Shown one piece after another: positions 33,723 to 43,369 of a stretch of DNA of 64,000 nucleotides (the stretch's first letter is position 1; each line of letters begins with the position of its first letter). The position numbers and the translations under genes were made by a program. Source of the stretch: Streptosporangium roseum DSM 43021 (GTDB lineage: Bacteria; Actinomycetota; Actinomycetes; Streptosporangiales; Streptosporangiaceae); contig NC_013595.1 in NCBI RefSeq assembly GCF_000024865.1, positions 6,448,001 through 6,512,000 on the forward strand. Direction: 5' to 3'. The notes under the pieces were generated by a model. It worked only from the letters and a program-made list of their open reading frames with translations. It ran no database searches and was not told where the DNA came from.

Positions 33723-35504
33723 TTACTCGACGCCCATCGCGACGTAGTCGTACATCTGCTGGCCGTCACTGATGAAGACGTTGGTCACACCCTGGCCGCG
33801 GACCAGCAGGCTCTTGGCCCAGACACCCGGCAGGATGACCGCCTCTTCCATGACGCGCTTGTCGATGGCGGCCCACATCGGCTCACGCTTCTTGGCGTCG
33901 GCCTCGAGCAGGGACTCGTCGAGCATCTTGTCCACATCGGGGATGCGGACGCTGACGTTGGAGGAGCCACCGGTCTCCCGGATGACCCGGCTGTCGACCA
34001 TCTGCTGCAGGAAGCCGTAGCCGTCGGGGTAGTCCGAGCCCCAGCCGTTGACGGCCAGGCCGAGCTTGTTCTCCACGACGAACGGCGGCTTGCCGGCGTA
34101 CAGCGAGAAGTAGTCCGCCTGCGGGTACGGCTTCAGGGTCAGCTTGATGCCGACGCGGGCCAGCGACTCCTGCAGGGCCTCGGCGGTCGCCTTCTCCTTC
34201 GGCCGCTCGGCGCGGTAGGAGATGTTGGTCTCGAAGCCGTTCGGCTGGCCGCAGGCGGCCAGGTGCTCCTTGGCCTTGGCCAGGTCACCCTTGCCGTCAG
34301 CACCGCTGGGGTACAGGTCGATCTTCGCGGCGCCCGGGACGCTCGGCGGCATGAGGCTGGTCGCGATCGCGCCACCGGAGAACTCACCGCCGTAGGCGGC
34401 CTGGTAGCCGGTCTTGTCGGCCGCGTACTGGACGGCCTTGCGGCAGTCGATGTTGTCCAGCGGCTTCACCGTCGGGCTGACCGAGGTGTACCAGAGACGC
34501 TGCAGCGTCGGGTTGTCGGCCCGCGCCTTGAGGGCGGGGTCCGGCAGGATCTTGCTCATCGCGGCCGGCTGGACACCGGTGCCCGCGATGTCGACGTGGA
34601 TGTCACCGGAGAGGAGACGGTTGTCGAGGTCGTCGGCGTTGACGTTGGTCTGGACCTCGATCCGGTCCGGCAGCGCCGGGCGGTTGGGGTCGGTCGCCGC
34701 GTCCCAGTTCGGGTTGCGGACGAGCGAGAAGCCCTTGCCGATCTCGTTCTTCTCGAACATGTACGGGCCGGAGGAGATCACGTGCTCGCGGTACTTCGCG
34801 CCCGTGTCCTTGGCCTTCGGCACCGGCACGGTCGGCGACATCTGGGTGATGTAGTCGAAGCCGCTGTAGGGCTGCTTCAGGTGGAAGACGATCGTGGAGT
34901 CGTCCGGCGTCTCGATGGCCGAGCTGAAGTCGGCGTCCTTCGACTTGTAGGCGCCCTTGTAGTCCTTGGGCCAGTCGAGCATCTCGTTCAGGTAGGTGGG
35001 ACCGTTCGGGAAGGTCTCCTTGTCGAACGCGCGCGCCACGGCGTAGGCCACGTCCTTGGACGTGATCGGGGTGCCGTCCTCGAACTTCAGACCCTCACGC
35101 AGCGTGTAGGTCCAGGTCTTGAAGTCGGCGCTCGGCTTGCCGAGGTCCTTGGCCAGGTCGGGTGCGACGGTCGCGCCCTCGGCGCCCGGCGCGGCCTTGA
35201 ACACCGTCAGCGCCCGGCCGTACAGGCGCATGAAGTTCCACGAGTAGCCGTAGTAGGTGTCGGCCGGGTCCAGCGAGTCCCAGTCACCGGAGTTGACGAA
35301 CTTGAGGGTGCCGCCCTTCTTGGTCGAAGGGTTGAACACCTTGGTCATCGCGGCGTTGAACTCGGCCTGGGCCGGAGCGGCCGCCCCAGTGCCGGCACCC
35401 GCGCTTTCCTTGGGCGAGTCGGTGCTGGTTCCACCGCAGGCCGACAGGCCCAAGGCGAGCGCCGCGGTGACCGCGAACGTCGCGACTGCGGGTTTTCTCT
35501 TCAT
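33723..35504 (-). CDS. peptide-binding lipoprotein (SBP_bac_5)
   Basis: A 593-residue extracellular solute-binding protein. The N-terminus MKRKPAVATFAVTAALALGL ends in the lipobox LSAC, so it should be lipid-anchored outside the membrane. The body shows LKFVNSGDWDSLDPADTYYG, WTYTLREGLKFEDGTPITSK and ISSGPYMFEKNEIGKGFSLV, all normal for family 5 peptide receptors. It sits between dppC and dppB, an unusual but not rare order. Confidence 0.94.
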   Translation of the reverse strand: MKRKPAVATFAVTAALALGLSACGGTSTDSPKESAGAGTGAAAPAQAEFNAAMTKVFNPSTKKGGTLKFVNSGDWDSLDPADTYYGYSWNFMRLYGRALTVFKAAPGAEGATVAPDLAKDLGKPSADFKTWTYTLREGLKFEDGTPITSKDVAYAVARAFDKETFPNGPTYLNEMLDWPKDYKGAYKSKDADFSSAIETPDDSTIVFHLKQPYSGFDYITQMSPTVPVPKAKDTGAKYREHVISSGPYMFEKNEIGKGFSLVRNPNWDAATDPNRPALPDRIEVQTNVNADDLDNRLLSGDIHVDIAGTGVQPAAMSKILPDPALKARADNPTLQRLWYTSVSPTVKPLDNIDCRKAVQYAADKTGYQAAYGGEFSGGAIATSLMPPSVPGAAKIDLYPSGADGKGDLAKAKEHLAACGQPNGFETNISYRAERPKEKATAEALQESLARVGIKLTLKPYPQADYFSLYAGKPPFVVENKLGLAVNGWGSDYPDGYGFLQQMVDSRVIRETGGSSNVSVRIPDVDKMLDESLLEADAKKREPMWAAIDKRVMEEAVILPGVWAKSLLVRGQGVTNVFISDGQQMYDYVAMGVE

Positions 35505-35560
35505 CTGTTACTACACCCCTTGTGGATAGGAACCAGGGAAACTACGGGGATCGAGAAGCG

Positions 35561-36556
35561 TCAACGGCCGCGCGGGTCCAGCGCGTCACGCAGGCCGTCT
35601 CCGAAGAGGTTGAAGGCCAGCACGGTCACGAAGATCGCCAAACCAGGGAAGATCGCGAAGTGCGGCACCGTGTAGAAGCGCGCCGCCTCGGCGAGCATGC
35701 CGCCCCAGGTCGGTGTCGGCGGGCGGACGCCCACACCGAGGAAGGACAGCGCCGCCTCGAACAGGATGTTGGTCGGGATGACCAGCGTCGCGTAGATCAG
35801 GATCGGCGCGATCAGGTTGGGCAGCAGCTCACGGAAGATGATGTACGGCCCACGGGCGCCGAGGCTCCTGGCCGCGTCGACGAACTCCCGTTCACGCAGG
35901 GAGAGGGTCTGACCTCGGACGATCCGGCCGATGTACGGCCAGCTGAAGAATCCGATGATGAACACCAGCAACGATACGCGCAGGGTGTCGCCGGACATGC
36001 CGAACGCCTGGTCGGGCACGACGCCGGCGAGGGCGATGGCGAACACCAGCAGCGGGAAGGCCAGGAAGACGTCCATCGCCCGGCTGATCACGGCGTCGAC
36101 CCAGCCGCCGAAGTAGCCGGCGACGACACCGAGGACGGTGCCGATGACCACCGAGAGCAGGGTGGCCAGGAAGGCGATGAGCAGGGAGATCCGGGCGCCG
36201 TAGACGATCCGGCTGAAGATGTCGCGCCCCCAGAGGGGCTCGACGCCGAACAGGTAGTCCCAGCTCATACCGCCGAACGCATCTTTGGGCGTCAGCGTGG
36301 ACTGGTCGATCTTCTCACGGTGGAACTCCAGCGGCGGATGGCCGAGGAACTTCACGATGAGCGGCGCGAGGAGCGCCACCAGGATGAGGAAGATGATGAC
36401 TCCCGCTCCCGCGAGAGCGATCTTGTCACGCTTCAGCCTCATCCAGGCGATCTGACCGAGAGAGCGGCCTTGGATGGCCTTCCGATCCGCGCCCGCGAGC
36501 ACGGCTTCGGGGTCCGCCTCCGTAGCCGAGCCAGGAACATCGAGCGGTGCGGTCAT
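35561..36556 (-). CDS. dppC: peptide ABC transporter permease (OppC/DppC)
   Basis: 331 residues: a 45-residue cytoplasmic N-terminus, then six helices. The EAA loop is EFVDAARSLGARGPYIIFRE and the C-terminus LGVGVRPPTPTWGGMLAEAA matches DppC proteins. It is the first gene of the operon; the 265 nt upstream are comparatively AT-rich (36700-36800) and probably carry the promoter, but I cannot pick convincing -35/-10 boxes. Confidence 0.93.
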   Translation of the reverse strand: MTAPLDVPGSATEADPEAVLAGADRKAIQGRSLGQIAWMRLKRDKIALAGAGVIIFLILVALLAPLIVKFLGHPPLEFHREKIDQSTLTPKDAFGGMSWDYLFGVEPLWGRDIFSRIVYGARISLLIAFLATLLSVVIGTVLGVVAGYFGGWVDAVISRAMDVFLAFPLLVFAIALAGVVPDQAFGMSGDTLRVSLLVFIIGFFSWPYIGRIVRGQTLSLREREFVDAARSLGARGPYIIFRELLPNLIAPILIYATLVIPTNILFEAALSFLGVGVRPPTPTWGGMLAEAARFYTVPHFAIFPGLAIFVTVLAFNLFGDGLRDALDPRGR

Positions 36557-36821
36557 ACAGTGGCCCCCTGGATCCCAGACGACGTTGTCCGATGGGACGC
36601 GTCCCCCGGGTCGGGGGGCGCGCCCTGAGTCTACGAGTCCGTTTCACGGTCCCGTGACGCAGAATCTATGGGCTGATCTGCGCTGACTAGTCCCCTGGGG
36701 CGCTATGTGGCTTAACTGTGATTCACGTGCAATTCATTTGTTTTGATCTTGAGGCGAATGTCCTGAAGCTATCTCCCTTCTGTCTTGGATTTGTGACATT
36801 GCACTGATAGGTAACTCAGCG

Positions 36822-37331
36822 TCACCCGATCCCACGACGCTTGAGGATGTCTTCGATGTCGGAGAAGTCGTCGTCCGCGGCCGGCTTCCGGGCGGGCGCG
36901 GGCTTCTGGGCCGGCGCGGCCTTGCGCTGCGGGAGCGGCTGCGTGGCGCCCCCACCGGCCGTCACGGCCCCGCCCGGCGCCGCGGCAGCACCCGCCGCGG
37001 GGGTCCGGGGCTCGGCGGAAGCGGCCGTACGGCGGCCGCGCAGCACCCCGGTGACCAGGAACAGCACCAGGGAGAGCCCGGTCACGGCCACTCCGGCCCA
37101 CACCGTGGGATTGAAGACCACTCCGGCGAAGAACCCGCCGATCGCCGTGCCGATCTGCCACAGGGTCGGCAGCGCGCCGGTCAGGAAGGCCGCGAGCGGC
37201 AGCAGCGACCAGGCGACGCCGCGCAGCCCGGCCACGACCCCCCGGCGGCGCATCAGCAGGAAACTCAGCACCAGCCCCACCCCGGTCACCCCGGCGCAGA
37301 GCGGCAACCACGCGATCTGGTCGAACGACAT
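36822..37331 (-). CDS. small membrane protein with Ala/Pro/Lys-rich tail, unknown function
   Basis: 169 residues from ATG 37331 (MSFDQIAWLPLCAGVTGVGL). There are about three to four helices in the first 105 residues (VAWSLLPLAAFLTGALPTLW, VFNPTVWAGVAVTGLSLVLF), then a flexible Ala/Pro/Gln/Lys tail ending DDDFSDIEDILKRRGIG. The acidic-to-basic terminal helix looks like a conserved interaction motif. Similar short proteins near metH in actinobacteria are often mislabelled as cellulose synthase parts; no such domain is visible. A longer start at 37367 is possible. Confidence 0.75.
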   Translation of the reverse strand: MSFDQIAWLPLCAGVTGVGLVLSFLLMRRRGVVAGLRGVAWSLLPLAAFLTGALPTLWQIGTAIGGFFAGVVFNPTVWAGVAVTGLSLVLFLVTGVLRGRRTAASAEPRTPAAGAAAAPGGAVTAGGGATQPLPQRKAAPAQKPAPARKPAADDDFSDIEDILKRRGIG

Positions 37332-37541
37332 AGCGGACCGCCCCTCGTATCGGCTTACCAGATCCATCCTGGCACGTCGCGGCGGAACGCTTCCTCCTCC
37401 CCAGGGAGGGATCGTCCCCTAAGGGCCGGTAAGGGGTCGTCCCCTAGGTGGCGGGTGGAGACGGACGGCCCCGGCCGCGCGGCGCGGAGCCCCGCCGTGA
37501 GGCTCCCCGGAGGTCCTCCATGGGGCTCCCCGGAGGTCCGC

Positions 37542-38198
37542 TCAGCGGTCTCCGCCGCGGGCCGACAGCGCCCGGAGGACGTCGACGTCGACCTCGCGCA
37601 GGGAGTCCACGACGAGGCGGCCGGGGGCGGAGGGGATCGGCAGCACGCTCGGCACGGCCACCACCCGGCAGCCGGCCGCGGTGGCCGCGGTCACCCCGTT
37701 CGGGGAGTCCTCCAGCGCGACGCAGCGGGCCGCGGCCACGTCCAGCAGCCGGGCGGCCGTCAGGTAGGGCTCCGGATGGGGCTTGGTCCGCATCACGTCG
37801 TCGCCGGTCACCACGTGGTCGAAGTTGCCCCTGCCGATGCCCTTCAGGCACGCCTCGGCGATCGGCCGCACCGAGGAGGTCACCAGGGCGGTGGGCAGGC
37901 CCGCCCGCCGTACCGCCGCCAGCAGCTCGGCGGCGCCGGGCATCATCTCCACGCCGTCGGCGAGCCGGCGGGTCATGCCCTCCAGCATCCAGGCCGCCAC
38001 GTCGTCCGGATGGGCGCTGGAGCCGGAGGCCTTGAGCATGTAGGCGACGGTGGACGGCATGGAGCCGCCCACCAGGTGCTCCTGGTCGGCGGCCCCCCAG
38101 TGGCCGCCGAGCCGTTCCATCACCTCGGACTCGACCTGGAACCAGATCTTCTCGCTGTCCACGAGAAGCCCGTCCATGTCGAACAGGACCGCGTCCAT
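37542..38198 (-). CDS. HAD superfamily phosphatase (beta-phosphoglucomutase-like)
   Basis: 218 residues. Motif I DMDGLLVDSE with the nucleophile and acid Asp pair, motif II LVTSSVRP, motif III Lys in MRTKPHPEPYL and motif IV LEDSPNGVTAA place it in subfamily IA with a helical cap. The substrate is unknown. It starts 22 nt after the metH stop on the same strand, so it is probably co-transcribed with metH. GTG 38201 is an alternative start one codon earlier. A repeated GGACCTCCGGGGAGCC lies just past its stop. Confidence 0.9.
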   Translation of the reverse strand: MDAVLFDMDGLLVDSEKIWFQVESEVMERLGGHWGAADQEHLVGGSMPSTVAYMLKASGSSAHPDDVAAWMLEGMTRRLADGVEMMPGAAELLAAVRRAGLPTALVTSSVRPIAEACLKGIGRGNFDHVVTGDDVMRTKPHPEPYLTAARLLDVAAARCVALEDSPNGVTAATAAGCRVVAVPSVLPIPSAPGRLVVDSLREVDVDVLRALSARGGDR

Positions 38199-38219
38199 CA
38201 CCCCGGAAACCCCTTACGG

Positions 38220-41200
38220 TCAGACGTTGAAGTAGCTGGCCTCGGGGTGGTGGACGACCAGCGCGGAGGTGGACTGCTCGGGGTGGAGCTGGAACTCCTC
38301 CGACAGGTTCACGCCGATCCGGGAGGGGTCGATCAGCTCCATGAGCTGGACCTGGTCCTCCAGGTTGGGGCAGGCCGGGTAGCCGAAGGAGTAGCGGCAG
38401 CCGGTGACGTTGACCTTCAGCATGTCCTCCAGCGACTCGTCACCGCCGATCCCGAGCTCGCTGCGGACCCGCGCGTGCCAGTATTCCGCGAGCGCCTCGG
38501 TGAGCTGCACCGACAGGCCGTGCAGCTCCAGGTAGTCGCGGTAGGCGTCCTTGGCGAACAGCTCGGCCGCGGCCTCGGAGACCCGGTTGCCCATGGTGGC
38601 CACTTGGAGGGCGACCACGTCGACCTCGCCGGAGTCCTTCGACCGGAAGAAGTCGGACAGGCACAGGTGCCGGTCACGGCGCTGGCGCGGGAAGGTGAAC
38701 CTGGTCCGCTCGTTGCCCGCGTCGTCGAGGATGATCAGGGAGTCGCCGTCGCTGACGCAGGGGAAGTAGCCGTAGGCGACGGCCGCCTCCAGCAGGCCCT
38801 CGGTCTGCATCCGCTCCAGCCACATCCGCAGGCGCGGCCGGCCCTCGGTCTCGACGAGCTCCTCGTAGGAGGGCCCGTCGCCGCCGCGCGCGGCCTTGAG
38901 GCCCCACTGGCCCATGAACGTCGCCCGCTCGTCCAGGAACGCGGCGTAGTCGGCCAGCGGGATGCCCTTGATGATCCGCTCCCCCAGGAAGGGGGCCGTC
39001 GGGACGGGGTTGTCGGCGGCCACGTCGGAGCGGGCGGGCAGCTCCGCCTCCGGGGTGCGCACCAGCGTCGCACCGGTCTTGACCCGCCGCTCGCGCAGCG
39101 GCGGCAGGCTCGCGCCGGCCTCGCCGCGCTTGACCGCCATGAAGGCGTCCATCAGGCGCAGGCCCTCGAAGGCGTCGCGGGCGTAGCGGACGTCGCCCTG
39201 GAACAGCTCGGCGAGGTCCTGCTCCACGTAGGCGCGGGTCAGGGCGGCGCCGCCGAGCAGGACCGGGAAGCGCTCGGACATCCCCCGGGAGTTCATCTCC
39301 TCGAGGTTCTCCTTCATGATGACCGTGGACTTCACCAGCAGCCCGGACATCCCGATGACGTCGGCCTTCTGCTCCTCGGCCGCCTCCAGGATCGCCGACA
39401 CCGGCTGCTTGATGCCGAGGTTGACGACCTCGTAGCCGTTGTTGGACAGGATGATGTCGACCAGGTTCTTGCCGATGTCGTGCACGTCGCCCTTGACGGT
39501 CGCCAGCACGATGCGGCCCTTGTTCTCCCCCTCGACCCGGTCCATGTGCGGCTCCAGGTAGGCGACGGAGGTCTTCATGACCTCGGCCGACTGGAGCACG
39601 AACGGCAGCTGCATCTGCCCGGAGCCGAACAGCTCGCCGACGGTCTTCATGCCGTCGAGGAGCACGTCGTTGACGATCTCCAGGGCGGGGCGCTGCGCCA
39701 GCGCCTCGTCGAGGTCGGCCTCCAGTCCCTTGCGCTCGCCGTCGATGATGCGGCGCTTGAGCCGCTCCCACAGCGGCAGGCCGAGCAGCTCGGCCGCCCG
39801 GTCGGCCTTGATCGAGGCGGCGTCCACGCCCTCGAACAGCTCCATGAACCGCTGCAGCGGGTCGTAGCCCTCCCGGCGGCGGTCGTAGACCATGTCCAGG
39901 GCCACCTGGCGCTGCTCGTCGGGGATGCGGGCCATCGGCAGGATCTTGGAGGCGTGCACGATGGCCGAGTCGAGGCCCGCGTTGACGCACTCGTTGAGGA
40001 AGACGCTGTTGAGGACGATGCGCGCGGCCGGGTTGAGGCCGAAGGAGATGTTGGACAGGCCGAGCACGGTCTGCACGCCCGGATAGCGCCGCTTGAGCTC
40101 GCGGATGGCCTCGATGGTCTCGACGCCGTCGCGGCGGGTCTCCTCCTGGCCGGTGGCGATGGGGAAGGTGAGGGCGTCGATGATGATGTCCTCGACGTTC
40201 ATGCCCCAGTTGGCCGTCAGGTCCTCGATGAGGCGGGTGGCGATCCTGAGCTTCCACTCGGCGGTGCGGGCCTGGCCCTCCTCGTCGATGGTCAGCGCCA
40301 TGACGGCCGCGCCGTGCGACCGGACCAGCTTCATGATCCTGGTGAAGCGCGAGTCGGGGCCGTCGCCGTCCTCGTAGTTGACCGAGTTGATGATCGCCCG
40401 GCCGCCGATCATCTCCAGACCGGCCTCCAGCACGGCGGGCTCGGTGGAGTCGAGCACGATCGGCAGGGTGGAGGCGGTGGCGAAGCGGAACGCCAGCTCC
40501 TTCATGTCCCTGACGCCGTCGCGGCCCACGTAGTCGATGCACAGGTCGAGCATGTGCGCGCCGTCGCGGGCCTGGGCCCGGGCGATCTCGACGCACTCCT
40601 CCCAGTTCTCGGCGAGCATCGCCTCGCGGAAGGCCTTGGAGCCGTTGGCGTTGGTCCGCTCGCCGATCGCCAGGTAGGAGGTGTCCTGGCGGAACGGCAC
40701 GTGCTGGTAGAGCGAGGCCGCCCCGGCCTCGGGGCGCGGACGGCGGGGGCTGTGCCCGTTGCCGCGCACCCGCTCCACCACCTTGCGCAGGTGCTCGGGG
40801 GTGGTGCCGCAGCAGCCGCCGACCAGCGACAGGCCGAAGGAGCGGGTGAAGTTCTCGTGGGCGTCGGCCAGCTCGTCCGGGGTGAGCGGGTAGTAGGCGC
40901 CGTCGGAGGTCAGCTGGGGCAGGCCCGCGTTGGGCATGCAGGAAAGCTGCAGGCGGGCGTGGCGCGACAGGTAGCGCAGGTGCTCGCTCATCTCGGCGGG
41001 GCCGGTGGCGCAGTTGAGGCCGATGACGTCGACGCCGAGCGGCTCGATCGCGGTGAGCGCCGCGCCGATCTCCGAGCCGAGCAGCATCGCGCCGTTGGTC
41101 TCCACGGTGACCTGGGCGATGACCGGCACGTCGCGGCCGGAGTCGGTGATGGCCCGCTTGGCCCCGATGACGGCGGCCTTGACCTGGAGCAGGTCCTGGC

Positions 41201-41684
41201 AGGTCTCGATGATCAGGGCGTCCGCCCCGCCGGCGATGAGCCCGGCGGCGTTGTCGTAGTAGGCGTCGCGCAGCACGCCGTACGGCTTGTGCCCGAGGGT
41301 GGGGAGCTTGGTGCCGGGGCCGATGGAGCCGAGCACGTAGCGGGGGTGGTCGGGGGTGGACCAGTGGTCGGCCGCCTCGCGGGCGACCCGGGCGCCGGCC
41401 TCGGACAGCTCGTGGGTCCGCTCGGAGATGTCGTACTCGCCGAGGGCGGCGAGGTTCGCGCCGAAGGTGTTGGTCTCGACGCAGTCGACGCCGACCTCGA
41501 AGTAGGCGTCGTGCACGGCCCGCACGATGTCGGGGCGGGTGGCGTTGAGCACCTCGTTGCAGCCTTCGTGCCCCTCGAAGTCGTCGAGGGTGACGTCGTG
41601 CGCCTGCAGCATCGTCCCCATGGCCCCGTCGGCGACCATCACGCGCTCGGCCAGGACTTCACGGAAAGACGGTCTGCTAGTCAT
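38220..41684 (-). CDS. metH: cobalamin-dependent methionine synthase
   Basis: 1154 residues with all four modules. Homocysteine domain (zinc Cys in LNCATGP, near 220, and VGGCCGTTPEH, near 289). Methyltetrahydrofolate domain (RTNANGSKAFREAM; DYVGRDGVRDMKEL). B12 domain with cap helices and the lower-ligand motif DVHDIGKN (about 732-739). C-terminal AdoMet reactivation domain (TGCRYSFGYPACPNLEDQ). It remethylates homocysteine to methionine in the cytosol. ATG 41684 gives MTSRPSFREVLAERVMVADG, the usual N-terminus, but has no good ribosome site. I see no riboswitch upstream. It depends on the cobalamin made by the operon at the start of the window. Confidence 0.97.
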   Translation of the reverse strand: MTSRPSFREVLAERVMVADGAMGTMLQAHDVTLDDFEGHEGCNEVLNATRPDIVRAVHDAYFEVGVDCVETNTFGANLAALGEYDISERTHELSEAGARVAREAADHWSTPDHPRYVLGSIGPGTKLPTLGHKPYGVLRDAYYDNAAGLIAGGADALIIETCQDLLQVKAAVIGAKRAITDSGRDVPVIAQVTVETNGAMLLGSEIGAALTAIEPLGVDVIGLNCATGPAEMSEHLRYLSRHARLQLSCMPNAGLPQLTSDGAYYPLTPDELADAHENFTRSFGLSLVGGCCGTTPEHLRKVVERVRGNGHSPRRPRPEAGAASLYQHVPFRQDTSYLAIGERTNANGSKAFREAMLAENWEECVEIARAQARDGAHMLDLCIDYVGRDGVRDMKELAFRFATASTLPIVLDSTEPAVLEAGLEMIGGRAIINSVNYEDGDGPDSRFTRIMKLVRSHGAAVMALTIDEEGQARTAEWKLRIATRLIEDLTANWGMNVEDIIIDALTFPIATGQEETRRDGVETIEAIRELKRRYPGVQTVLGLSNISFGLNPAARIVLNSVFLNECVNAGLDSAIVHASKILPMARIPDEQRQVALDMVYDRRREGYDPLQRFMELFEGVDAASIKADRAAELLGLPLWERLKRRIIDGERKGLEADLDEALAQRPALEIVNDVLLDGMKTVGELFGSGQMQLPFVLQSAEVMKTSVAYLEPHMDRVEGENKGRIVLATVKGDVHDIGKNLVDIILSNNGYEVVNLGIKQPVSAILEAAEEQKADVIGMSGLLVKSTVIMKENLEEMNSRGMSERFPVLLGGAALTRAYVEQDLAELFQGDVRYARDAFEGLRLMDAFMAVKRGEAGASLPPLRERRVKTGATLVRTPEAELPARSDVAADNPVPTAPFLGERIIKGIPLADYAAFLDERATFMGQWGLKAARGGDGPSYEELVETEGRPRLRMWLERMQTEGLLEAAVAYGYFPCVSDGDSLIILDDAGNERTRFTFPRQRRDRHLCLSDFFRSKDSGEVDVVALQVATMGNRVSEAAAELFAKDAYRDYLELHGLSVQLTEALAEYWHARVRSELGIGGDESLEDMLKVNVTGCRYSFGYPACPNLEDQVQLMELIDPSRIGVNLSEEFQLHPEQSTSALVVHHPEASYFNV

Positions 41685-41779
41685 GAGAGAAAGCTTACTG
41701 GGAACCGTCCAGGCGTTATTCTCTCTGATTGTTCTTGTGGCAATTGCACTCATCGTCCAATTACCTTGCGAGGCATCCT

Positions 41780-42238
41780 ATGGCGTCCTACCGCACGATT
41801 GTCGTCGGCACCGACGGCTCCCCCTCCTCCTTCCGCGCGGTCACCTCGGCGGCCTCCCTCGCCTCCGTGACCGGCGCCACCCTGGTCCTGGCCTGCGCCT
41901 ACGCCCCCATGCGCGAGCGCGAGCGCAACGCGGCCGCCGACGCCCTGGGCGAGCTGTCCTACAAGGTGAGCGGCTCCACCCCCGCCGACGACGCGCTGCG
42001 CGCCGCCCGGGAGCACGCGGTGGCCGCGGGCGCCCGGCAGATCGAGCTGGCCGCCGAGGAGGGCGACGCGGTGGACGTCCTGGTCGCCCTGGCCGACAGG
42101 CTCGAGGCCGATCTGCTGGTCATCGGCAACCGGGGGCTCAACAGCCTCGCCGGGCGGCTGCTGGGCTCGGTGCCCTCCAGCGTCTCCCAGCGGGCGGGCT
42201 GCGATGTGCTGATCGTTCACACCACTTCGGGAAGGTGA
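41780..42238 (+). CDS. universal stress protein (UspA) family
   Basis: 152 residues, one Usp domain: MASYRTIVVGTDGSPSSFRA at the start and the ATP-binding motif VIGNRGLNSLAGRLLGSVPS (G-x2-G-x9-G-S) near the end. The ATP-binding form is therefore expected. It diverges from metH across 95 nt and precedes the PAC2 gene by 65 nt. Length is normal for a single-domain Usp. Confidence 0.92.
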   Translation: MASYRTIVVGTDGSPSSFRAVTSAASLASVTGATLVLACAYAPMRERERNAAADALGELSYKVSGSTPADDALRAAREHAVAAGARQIELAAEEGDAVDVLVALADRLEADLLVIGNRGLNSLAGRLLGSVPSSVSQRAGCDVLIVHTTSGR

Positions 42239-42303
42239 CGAAAAGGCCTCCTCAGCGCATAGGCTTAGCCGGATAGTACGGCGAGGCCAGAAGGAGGCGG
42301 CGC

Positions 42304-43158
42304 GTGATCGAACTCGAAGGTCTACCCGAGCTCGTCGACCCGGTGCTGATCGCCGCGTTCGAGGGGTGGAACGACGCGGGCGAGGCCTCGAGCGGAGTGA
42401 TCGCACACCTCGAGGACGAGTGGAAGGCGACCCCCCTGGTCTCCCTCGACCCGGAGGAATACTACGACTTCCAGGTCACCCGTCCGATCGTCGAGATGGG
42501 CGAGGGGCTGACCCGCTCCATCACCTGGCCGACCACCAAGCTGTCGGTGGCCCGGCCGCCGGGCGTGGACCGCGACGTGGTGCTGCTGCGCGGCATCGAG
42601 CCCAACATGCGGTGGCGCGCCTTCTGCGAGGAGATCGTCGTGGTCTGCCGCGAGCTGGGGGTGGAGCTGGCGGTGCTGCTCGGCGCGCTCCTCAACGACT
42701 CTCCCCACACCCGCCCGGTGCCGATCGTGGGCTCGGCGACCGACGAGGGCCTGGCCCGTGCGATCAACCTGGAGCTGAGCCGCTACGAGGGGCCGACCGG
42801 CATCGTCGGCGTCCTGCAGCACGCCCTGGGGGCCACCGGGATCCACGCGGTCTCGCTGTGGGCGTCGGTGCCGCACTACGTCGCCCAGCCGCCCAACCCC
42901 AAGGCCACCCTGGCGCTGCTCAGCCGGATGGAGGACCTCCTCGACATCCCGATGCCGCTGGGCGACCTGGCCGAGGAGTCACGGGCCTGGGAGCACGGCG
43001 TGGACGAGCTGGCCTCGCAGGACAGCGAGGTCGCCGAATACGTCAAGGAGCTGGAGGAGCGCAAGGACGCCGCCGAGCTGCCCGAGGCGAGCGGCGACGC
43101 CATCGCCGCGGAGTTCGAGCGCTACCTGCGCCGCCGCGACCGTGACGGCGACGGCTGA
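42304..43158 (+). CDS. PAC2 family protein
   Basis: 284 residues. MIELEGLPELVDPVLIAAFE with GWNDAGEASSGVIAHL is the PAC2 N-terminus. VVVCRELGVELAVLLGALLN and HAVSLWASVPHYVAQPPNPK follow, and the C-terminal third is helical and acidic (YVKELEERKDAAELPEASGD). PAC2 proteins are assembly-chaperone relatives of the eukaryotic proteasome factor PAC2; their bacterial role is unknown. GTG 42304 follows a strong AGAAGGAGG site. Its presence near metH and mshC is a conserved actinobacterial pattern. Confidence 0.9.
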   Translation: MIELEGLPELVDPVLIAAFEGWNDAGEASSGVIAHLEDEWKATPLVSLDPEEYYDFQVTRPIVEMGEGLTRSITWPTTKLSVARPPGVDRDVVLLRGIEPNMRWRAFCEEIVVVCRELGVELAVLLGALLNDSPHTRPVPIVGSATDEGLARAINLELSRYEGPTGIVGVLQHALGATGIHAVSLWASVPHYVAQPPNPKATLALLSRMEDLLDIPMPLGDLAEESRAWEHGVDELASQDSEVAEYVKELEERKDAAELPEASGDAIAAEFERYLRRRDRDGDG

Positions 43159-43369
43159 AACACACAGCGCATAGTTACCATTGTTCGCCCCCTTTTCCAG
43201 CGCTTCCGGGCAATAATCAGTGCCCACCCGGTCCGTCCGGGTCGCACCAGATTGGGCGACCGGCCTGCAACAATTCCGCAACCAGGAGAAACACGGCTCT
43301 GTAAACATCGGTGATCGGCCCATCACCATGCCGCACATTGTCCATGTGACTGCGCACGTTAGGGCGACC

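Noticed and set aside
36557..36821. Possible horizontally acquired segment because of lower GC
   Set aside because: It is short, contains no gene and is consistent with the promoter region of the peptide transporter operon.
37455..41870. 1471-codon open frame on the plus strand
   Set aside because: It is antisense to metH and the HAD gene; its composition is a by-product of high GC, and metH is unambiguous.
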